The notes under the pieces: generated by a model | What the model was told of the DNA's origin: nothing | What the model saw: the letters and a program-made list of their open reading frames with translations, nothing else | Database searches by the model: none | Source of the DNA: Nitrososphaerota archaeon | Lineage (GTDB): Archaea; Thermoproteota; Nitrososphaeria; Nitrososphaerales; Nitrosopumilaceae | Direction of reading: 5' to 3' | DNA length: 19,988 nucleotides | NCBI GenBank assembly: GCA_028867395.1 | Contig: JAGWGO010000007.1 | Coordinates: 1 to 19,988 of the forward strand | Program-made: the position numbers and the translations under genes | In this document: positions 15,701-19,988 of the stretch, one piece after another | How the letters are laid out: each line of letters starts with the position of its first letter | Position numbering within the stretch: position 1 is the stretch's first letter

Positions 15701-16225
15701 GTCACAGCAGCGTGTTTTATGATGAAAAGAGAAATCTTTGACGCAGTGGGTGGGTTTGATGAGGAAATGGCACAATCATGGCAGGATGTAGACATTTGTT
15801 TGAAGGTACTTGAATTAAAAAAACTGATTATTTATACTCCTTATGCCTTGTTATTCCACTTGACTGGTGCCACAAGAGGAAAGGTCGATCTTTCTTTATC
15901 AGAAGAGATTGCAAAAAAGATTTTCAAGAAGAAGAATCTTTCGTTTATTGAAAAAGGAGATCCATACTACAATCACAATTTGTCGCTGCACGGTATACCC
16001 TATACTCTCAACGTCTACGATTCTGTTACAAGTCCGTTAGCTTTGTTATTAGCTCTTTACAATGACAGAAAGGATTTGCAAAAAGTTATGCCGGAGGCAA
16101 AATATGGAAACTATAACCGTTTATTGTTGTGGGCAAAAAATTCAGGTTTGACTAACGATTCAGCAAAACCTCTTTTAGAACGCTTTGCAGAGTATTATAG
16201 ATCCATAGAGCAGACAAGAAATTGA
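12776..16225 (+). CDS. Methyltransferase / coiled-coil / double GT2 glycan assembly protein
   Basis: This 1149-residue fusion starts at TTG 12776, supported by the TATA-like box. Residues about 66-190 are a class I methyltransferase of the Methyltransf_24/CmcI type (LEIGTAGGGT 71-80, IISIDLPGG, DFILIDADHSYEG 153-165, FHDI). Residues 264-323 form a helical module repeated at 1089-1146 (LY..RKDLQ...PE...GN..R...WA). Residues about 325-455 are a long charged helix containing five perfect SREIEEK heptads. The first GT2 domain is about 561-760 (KISIIMPVYN, CICDDGST, LLDNDDE, YTDEDKID). The second is about 815-1035 (VSIIILNKDN, ILNNDTQV, WQDVDICLK) and resembles the GT at 9438. The protein has no membrane segment. 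By layout it is a candidate polymerase with a linked methyltransferase cap, next to the exporter. The substrates are unknown. Confidence 0.85.
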   Translation: MSNKDPSEEKNVTQIKLKLNSESTRCKSINDFVDLSYSFHHNEFTISPIQIKTEIQKLLYVLEKTTVKTALEIGTAGGGTLFLLCKVLPLNATIISIDLPGGQYGGELYPEWKSTIYRDFRKKGQDLHLLRMDSHDPNTVTEVKKIVGGMGIDFILIDADHSYEGVKKDFEMYSKLVSDGGIIAFHDINSGTEDHVGGVPRFWSEISSKFPSVEITDDKKANGYGIGLLVLGTKNVSKKYLQIVNMIIDIKDKEIAEAKKNPLGILYQLYSTRKDLQEAYPEFSSGNHDRMIEWACQITNSEIVDSDVELLKPYASWYMQQLERITSIKSLQKEVEQLRSRTDVMSREIEEKETLIDQLWNKIGVMDKKMLENETLVGQLKNKADIMSREIEEKSREIEEKSREIEEKSREIEEKSREIEEKTGQIEREKVSVGILDRELSSTRNELTKVREEMSKIHQSIIYKYMKSITSKIDKGFPDNSKRGQLKEVVRQGLIIIQKEGSRSFFKHVRTKIRKREFKIIFPNKLGESLINYESWFLNQYSNEKIALMEKETSQLELKPKISIIMPVYNVPRIYLEKAIESVIRQIYNNWELCICDDGSTESHIKKTLNEYTTREPRIKIILSPKNEGIVKASNKALSLATGEFIALLDNDDEISPNALLEVVKTLNRRPDTDYIYTDEDKIDEEDHHMEPFFKPDWSPDLFLSMNYVTHLSVIRKDLVDKIGGFHEGFDGSQDYDLVLRVTERTKKIEHIEKILYSWRSIPGSGARSTDAKPYALIAAKKALQEALVRRKIEGRILDGLFLGSYRVKYHLLGNPLVSIIILNKDNAKMLKQCIDSIETKSSYRNYEIIIVDHDSQDPDTIKYLKTIKHKILKYKGEFNFSKMNNIGVKESSGKQLIILNNDTQVIAPDWIESLLEHSQKSEVGIVGAKLLYPDQSVQHAGIIIGFNDYATNYELPRGDVGYFGIANVIRNVSAVTAACFMMKREIFDAVGGFDEEMAQSWQDVDICLKVLELKKLIIYTPYALLFHLTGATRGKVDLSLSEEIAKKIFKKKNLSFIEKGDPYYNHNLSLHGIPYTLNVYDSVTSPLALLLALYNDRKDLQKVMPEAKYGNYNRLLLWAKNSGLTNDSAKPLLERFAEYYRSIEQTRN
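13937..14041 (+). repeat. Five perfect 21-base tandem repeats (SREIEEK heptads)
   Basis: The unit AGTAGGGAGATAGAGGAGAA plus A occurs five times in a row without a mismatch, encoding residues 388-422. A near copy of the unit occurs earlier at 13811-13831. Each unit is exactly one heptad, so gain or loss keeps both reading frame and helix phase. The lack of any silent change points to recent expansion. Confidence 0.95.
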
Positions 16226-16421
16226 ATTTTCGAATTGCTCTAAAAAATAACACCGTCCATCTACTTGTTACTAGAAATAAACAACTTACGCAAACTAGAG
16301 TTTACAAAATGTACGCCAATATGTTGTAGAACAGTTTTTGGAATCTGTTAATAAAAAAATCTGTTTCTCCAAAAGAACTGGTGTATTCCCTCCCGGCTTT
16401 AAAAATATAAATGACTTTATA

Positions 16422-17480
16422 ATGGCTATAAACGTGCAAGCTCTTATTCGTGGTTCTCTAGATTCTCCCGCTAACAGAAGTAGAATTTTTACTCCTTTTC
16501 TTCAGATCAAAGGATGGGCTATCTCAGAAAATAGAGAGTTACAGGTTAAAATTCTTGTTGATGATATTGTTATAGACGAACTTGAACCCAAACTGACAAG
16601 AAATGATGTGGTAAGAGGTTTAGGTGTCACAGAACATACTGTGACGCCAGGTTTTACAAGTGAGGTAGATGTCAGTAAACTCAGCGACGGTATTCACAAT
16701 GTTAAAGCAATAGCTTATTCAGGAGATGATAAACTTCTCCTCGGATCGGTCTTTGTTCAACTGTTAATTTCAAAGGTCCCTCAGTACACAGAAGAACTTA
16801 GGAGTAGATCTTTAGAGCGATGGAAAAAATGCAAACCTGATCCTTTACTTACATGGGGCAAGAAATTGACCGGTGACGAGTTTATAAAAACATGTGGTAA
16901 GTATGCCAATTTTTCAACCGAAAAGTCCATACTAGAATTAGGACCTGGCTATGGAAGAATTCTATCCTCAATCATCTCAAAAAACATTCCTTTCAAGTCA
17001 TACACCGGTGTGGATTTGTCTGAGAACAACATATCTGAATTGCAAAAAAATTTTGAAACAAACAAAATACATTTTGTTCACGGCAACTTTACTACCGTCC
17101 AATTAAAAGAAAAGTTTGACGTCGTAGTGTCATCCTTGACTCTAAAACACCAATATCCTACATTTGCAAATGCAATAAAAAACATCTCAAAAAATGTGAA
17201 AAATGGTGGTTTGTTTATTTTTGATTTGCTGGAAAACACCGATATGAAATCTGCAGATGTAAAATTGAAAAAGCTGCTAGATTTTGGACCTACTTCAAGT
17301 ACGTGGGAAGAGACCGGAACTTTTGTTGGGTTTTATACTACAGAAGAGGTTCTTGCGGTCTTACGTTACCTCCAGCTTGAATTTGTGGCGTTTGATTATG
17401 TTGTTCATTGGCCAGAGACTGGAAAAAGGTTAGTTGTAGTTGCAAGAAAAACAGACCTAGTTTCAGAAAAATCATCTTGA
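16422..17480 (+). CDS. SAM-dependent methyltransferase with N-terminal beta-sandwich-like region
   Basis: Starting from ATG 16422 the protein has 352 residues. An in-frame TTG at 16338 would add 28 residues and also has an A/T-rich box at a fair distance, so the start is uncertain. Residues about 5-115 (counted from the ATG) look like an all-beta domain often attached to glycan enzymes: IRGSLDSP, then IKGWAIS, VKILVDD, then GF and LSDGIHNVKAIAYSGDD. The second half is a class I methyltransferase: ILELGPGYG (motif I), YTGVDLSEN (motif II), FDVVVSSLTL and GGLFIFDLLE. It is likely to methylate sugars of the exported glycan or its carrier, judging by its place 196 bases after the glycan assembly gene. 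The acceptor is unknown. Confidence 0.82.
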   Translation: MAINVQALIRGSLDSPANRSRIFTPFLQIKGWAISENRELQVKILVDDIVIDELEPKLTRNDVVRGLGVTEHTVTPGFTSEVDVSKLSDGIHNVKAIAYSGDDKLLLGSVFVQLLISKVPQYTEELRSRSLERWKKCKPDPLLTWGKKLTGDEFIKTCGKYANFSTEKSILELGPGYGRILSSIISKNIPFKSYTGVDLSENNISELQKNFETNKIHFVHGNFTTVQLKEKFDVVVSSLTLKHQYPTFANAIKNISKNVKNGGLFIFDLLENTDMKSADVKLKKLLDFGPTSSTWEETGTFVGFYTTEEVLAVLRYLQLEFVAFDYVVHWPETGKRLVVVARKTDLVSEKSS

Positions 17481-17890
17481 TGTTTTTGCGTCATAATACG
17501 TAAAGAAAATTCAATCACAAGTCGAGAATATAGAGCAATAGAGATCTGGAGAATATATGTTAACCATTGGGAAAAATAGGAGTATGTGGTAAAAATATTT
17601 GTTGCATGACTTTGACGGTCGAATTTATGCCTATGTTTATTAAGATTCCAAAATATTGTTCAACCTTAATATATAATTTAAGAGAAATATATACCAGTCA
17701 AGGGATCTTGGATTCATTTCTTCATCGTTCGTTCTGTACAGAGTGGGTTCAAGTGATCCCTTGGCAAATTTACTTTTTCAAACAAGACAAGTTATTTAAG
17801 TAATTTCCAACAAATTCCCACCTTAGAACGTAGAATAGTCTCTACAAGCAAAATACGTATTTTACCCAAGCAGCCTATCAGCGATTAACG
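17481..17890 (+). other. Region without a convincing gene
   Basis: These 410 bases follow the methyltransferase. A 78-codon frame from TTG 17567 to 17803 reads GKIGVCGKNICCMTL and ends LHRSFCTEWVQVIPWQIYFF. It has a plausible hydrophobic and aromatic C-terminus but no motif I know, and an A/T box (GAATATATG, 17551-17559) sits too close to its TTG. It may be a decayed gene end or chance. A GGGTTCAA at 17749 looks like part of a tRNA T-loop, but no tRNA can be folded around it. Confidence 0.25.
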
Positions 17891-17900
17891 ATTTAATATG
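17891..17900 (+). promoter_or_regulatory. TATA-like box for the 37-residue protein
   Basis: ATTTAATATG is centred about 26 bases before the ATG at 17922, the spacing expected for a leaderless archaeal transcript. Confidence 0.5.
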
Positions 17901-17921
17901 ATTAACTCTTAATTTAGTGAT

Positions 17922-18035
17922 ATGGCTGAACGTTGTAGGTTCTGTAAAAAGACACTTGGATCTTGCATCTGTGACGAGAATATTTTAGGAGATTACTATA
18001 ACAAACCAAAAGAAAGTGATGATCCATATGGTTAG
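17922..18035 (+). CDS. Small cysteine-rich (zinc-finger-like) protein, 37 residues
   Basis: The frame ATG 17922 to TAG 18035 encodes MAERCRFCKKTLGSCICDEN followed by an acidic, tyrosine-containing tail ending DDPYG. Four cysteines at positions 5, 8, 15 and 17 (CxxC, six residues, CxC) could bind one zinc ion. The gene has a well-placed TATA-like box and ends only four bases before the convergent stop of the winged-helix gene. Proteins of this size are usually missed in automatic annotation. I do not know a family for it; tiny zinc-ribbon proteins are common in thaumarchaea, and regulatory or protein-binding roles are possible. It could be a chance frame, but the cysteine pattern and promoter argue for a real gene. 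Confidence 0.6.
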   Translation: MAERCRFCKKTLGSCICDENILGDYYNKPKESDDPYG

Positions 18036-18039
18036 CTGA

Positions 18040-18903
18040 TTATAATAGACCTTTGGCCAGTTTGCCTTCTGAGAATGGCTCTGCACCATACCAGCAATAC
18101 CTAAAGTAGTCAAGACACCATTCATGAAACAGCGGATCATTGCTGTAAAATGTTTCAGACATATCAGTCTCACCATCTGTCTTTGGGAACATCACGCATG
18201 CCTCCTTCTCATTTAGTATTACTACAACACCCACTTTTTGCAGTATCCTTCTCTCTATAGCTCCTTCTGAGACAAGTTGTTTGACTCCTAGCTTCTCTAT
18301 GACTTCTTTTCTGTCATTTGGTGTTACAGTCAAGACAGAAAAAATCGAATTTATCTTGATGCCTGACTTTGCCTTTGTTATGATTGGCTCCATCAGGTCT
18401 CGCGGCTCCTCTGATAGTATATCGAATATGTATTTTTCTGAATTATCGCAAATCTGTCTCCACTGCTCAAGAACCCTAGTAAATCCCTTATAATGCTGGC
18501 CTTGCGCAAGTGCACCTATCCTTTGTATAAATTTTTCAGGCATGTCTCCAAAGTCATGTGTCTTGAAGTATTTTTTCAGACCTGATACAAACAGTAGTGA
18601 TGGCATCTGGCTGCATATTGTCTTACCATATGTGGTAAGGGAATAATATCCATCAGCGTCCTTTGATATCATATCTGCCCTTGCAAGCCTTTCAAAGTTT
18701 CTAAAGACTTCCGGTACTGTGGCTCCAAGCTCCTTTGCAACGACAGATACCTTAGATTTTGACTGATATAGTTTTTGAAGTATTGCAAGTCGCTGCTCGC
18801 TTGATAGCTCCAAAAACTCACTTGCCCCGTTTGAAGATAACTCCATGGCGGTTTCTTTGTAATACCCCATCAAAACTTTATCGGTATTGGTTTCTACGAT
18901 CAA
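18040..18903 (-). CDS. Winged-helix regulator with FilR1-like C-terminal domain
   Basis: This 287-residue protein begins at a TTG (18903) two bases after the stop of the MEDS gene; an in-frame ATG lies at 18870. Residues about 30-100 form an ArsR-like winged helix (SSEQRLAILQKLYQSKSKVS, VVAKELGATVPEVFRNFERL, then the wing ISKDADGYYSLTTYGK). The C-terminal half (about 130-280) resembles the FilR1/DUF1724 domain of archaeal regulators (IFSVLTVTPNDRKEVIEKL, VGVVVILNEKEACVMFPK, then DPLFHEWCLDYFRYCW). It is expected to bind DNA and respond to a signal through the C-terminal domain. Tight coupling to the MEDS protein suggests a sensor-regulator pair. The target genes are not shown by the sequence. 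Confidence 0.82.
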   Translation of the reverse strand: MIVETNTDKVLMGYYKETAMELSSNGASEFLELSSEQRLAILQKLYQSKSKVSVVAKELGATVPEVFRNFERLARADMISKDADGYYSLTTYGKTICSQMPSLLFVSGLKKYFKTHDFGDMPEKFIQRIGALAQGQHYKGFTRVLEQWRQICDNSEKYIFDILSEEPRDLMEPIITKAKSGIKINSIFSVLTVTPNDRKEVIEKLGVKQLVSEGAIERRILQKVGVVVILNEKEACVMFPKTDGETDMSETFYSNDPLFHEWCLDYFRYCWYGAEPFSEGKLAKGLL

Positions 18904-18905
18904 AT

Positions 18906-19640
18906 TTAGATTTCCTCGATATAATGAAAATCTTGCGATGCAGTATCAAAGTATGATTCAAGATTGAAGGTCAAGCCGCGCCTAAAATTTGTTGCAAAGA
19001 TCACTGCATGATGTGTTCTTGATAACCTCTCTAACCATCGAAGGCGGTTTCCGCCCATCTCTGACCAGTCATAGTAGCAGAGAAAAGAGCCTTCCAATGT
19101 CTCAAATCTAGAATGGAAGACCTTCTCTAGAACATACTGCACTTCCATGGACATTTCTGTCTTTATATCTAATATAGCCCTGCCAACAACCCTGTACGGC
19201 GGCCTGTACTGTTGAATCATCTCGAGGATCTTCTGGTACCCTTTAAGCATTCCATCTTTATCTTGGCTTAAATCACGAATTGGGTATATGTGCAGCTGTT
19301 CTTTCTCTATCCATTCTCTTGCATCTACCACTTCAGACATACTCATTTCTCTTTCAATGACGGACGGCTCTTGATGGGTAAGATAAAAGCAACTTTCACC
19401 TGCACGGAGGCCATTTCTTAAGAACCGAAACTGTATCATCTTTCCCTCTGTCAAATCATCGAAGACAAGCAAGATGTGCTTTCTGCCTTCAAACGAGTCT
19501 ATGTATCGAAAGGGCTCTGTCACAATCCCCCTATTTACTATCTTCTGCTGTGAGAATCTTTCAGGCATGTCAATACTTTTGCAGAAATAATTGATAGGTT
19601 GTGCTTGCGCTGATTCACAACGAGTTAGCTTGTTATGCAA
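18906..19640 (-). CDS. MEDS-domain sensory protein
   Basis: The product resembles the MEDS (methanogen/methylotroph DcmR sensory) domain, a RecA/KaiC-like fold without a working P-loop that is found in archaeal signal proteins. The clear part starts at HILLVFDDLTEGKMIQFRFL, with GLRAGESCFYLTHQEP, then YQKILEMIQ, the ILDIKTEMSMEVQYVLEKVF helix, FLCYYDWSEM and HHAVIFATNF near the C-terminus. The ATG at 19640 gives 244 residues, but the TATA-like box at 19648-19656 would start the RNA near 19626, so the ATG at 19568 (MPERFSQQK, 220 residues) may be the true start. It is followed two bases later by the winged-helix gene in the same transcript. It probably senses a small molecule or state for that regulator; the ligand is unknown. 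Confidence 0.8.
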   Translation of the reverse strand: MHNKLTRCESAQAQPINYFCKSIDMPERFSQQKIVNRGIVTEPFRYIDSFEGRKHILLVFDDLTEGKMIQFRFLRNGLRAGESCFYLTHQEPSVIEREMSMSEVVDAREWIEKEQLHIYPIRDLSQDKDGMLKGYQKILEMIQQYRPPYRVVGRAILDIKTEMSMEVQYVLEKVFHSRFETLEGSFLCYYDWSEMGGNRLRWLERLSRTHHAVIFATNFRRGLTFNLESYFDTASQDFHYIEEI

Positions 19641-19647
19641 GCTCTAA

Positions 19648-19656
19648 CCATATACA
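19648..19656 (-). promoter_or_regulatory. TATA-like box for the MEDS/winged-helix unit
   Basis: The minus strand reads TGTATATGG. A start of transcription about 26 bases downstream falls inside the longest reading frame, which favours the internal ATG at 19568. Confidence 0.35.
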
Positions 19657-19802
19657 GCTAAACCGCTAAAAGTGGTAAATTTGATGTCTAATGACAAAAA
19701 CAGATAGAAAGGTGGTTTTTCAAACAAGATAATGCAGGTTGAGAGGGGCTTGGGTAACTCTTGGTCAATCCAATGGTTTCTTCTACTAGGGATCTGGTTT
19801 AA

Positions 19803-19988
19803 TTATTTGAACTTAATCAAGAAACTTGGAGGGGATTTAGGATTAATTTTACTTCCAAAGGGGTTTTTCAGGGAATACTATTTACCTTTCTTGCGATTCT
19901 AATAGTAATATCATTTGGGATAGAATTCCAAAATACATTTGCTTTACAGAATAATCAAAATGGGCAGTCATTACCACTACAAAACTAT
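19803..19988 (+). CDS. Start of a secreted or membrane protein, cut by the right edge
   Basis: The frame is open from 19803 to the window end. It holds a hydrophobic segment GILFTFLAILIVISFGIEF after a basic stretch (WRGFRINFTSK), followed by NTFALQNNQNGQSLPLQNY, a good picture of a signal peptide or membrane anchor followed by a Gln/Asn-rich exported region. No ATG, GTG or TTG occurs in the frame before the hydrophobic part; ATT at 19842 would be the only near-start, or a frameshift separates the real start. An A/T-rich TTTAATTATTT at 19798-19808 could be its promoter. The gene is partial and its function cannot be told. Confidence 0.4.

Noticed and set aside
17740..17770. tRNA-like T-loop sequence GGGTTCAAG
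   Set aside because: No matching 5-base stem, anticodon arm or acceptor stem can be drawn around it.
1..19988. CRISPR arrays, rRNA genes or riboswitches
   Set aside because: No regularly spaced repeats, no rRNA-like conserved stretches and no recognisable riboswitch core were seen; the only short tandem repeat is the coding 21-base array.

Overview
The window looks archaeal and most probably thaumarchaeal (ammonia-oxidiser lineage). Most genes have an A/T-rich TATA-like box 25-35 bases before the start codon and no clear Shine-Dalgarno, as expected for leaderless archaeal transcripts. TTG starts are frequent. The right end carries a MEDS-domain protein next to a winged-helix/FilR1-type regulator, a kind of pair I associate with archaea. 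The genus cannot be fixed from this sequence alone.

Layout. Positions 1-2133 are a provirus scar: the 5' end of an unknown minus-strand gene, an intact small-terminase-like gene, and a large-terminase gene broken by an internal deletion and a frameshift. Positions 2126-2704 hold an unrecognised gene. Positions 2857-7277 hold a nucleotide-sugar block: rfbA, an NAD-dependent epimerase/dehydratase, rfbC and rfbD, which are dTDP-L-rhamnose enzymes. No rfbB (dTDP-glucose 4,6-dehydratase) is visible. A wrecked hicBA toxin-antitoxin pair lies between rfbA and the epimerase. Positions 7278-9450 are a graveyard: a decayed IS5-type transposase, an internally deleted methyltransferase, an IS1595-like remnant and an IS110 transposase tail. 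Positions 9438-10430 encode a family 2 glycosyltransferase, followed by a second, truncated copy of the rfbA 3' end (about 10520-10905).

Positions 11126-17480 are an export and assembly block: an ABC-2 permease and ATPase of the Wzm/Wzt (TagG/TagH) type, a 1149-residue protein (methyltransferase, repeat-built charged helix, two GT2 domains), and a methyltransferase with an N-terminal beta-sandwich-like region. Together these genes would make dTDP-rhamnose or a related sugar, polymerise and methylate a glycan at the inner face of the membrane, and export it.

Positions 17922-19640 are unrelated to the glycan genes: a 37-residue cysteine-rich protein convergent with the two-gene MEDS/winged-helix unit. 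The right edge holds the start of a probable secreted or membrane protein.

The most interesting points are: (1) the fused methyltransferase/coil/double-GT protein, whose helix is lengthened by five perfect 21-base repeats, each exactly one heptad, suggesting a tunable glycan-length ruler; (2) a 117-base tract that is 100% identical between rfbA and its otherwise about 70% identical fragment 7650 bases away, which looks like recent gene conversion; and (3) an unnamed module of about 55 residues used twice in the 1149-residue protein.
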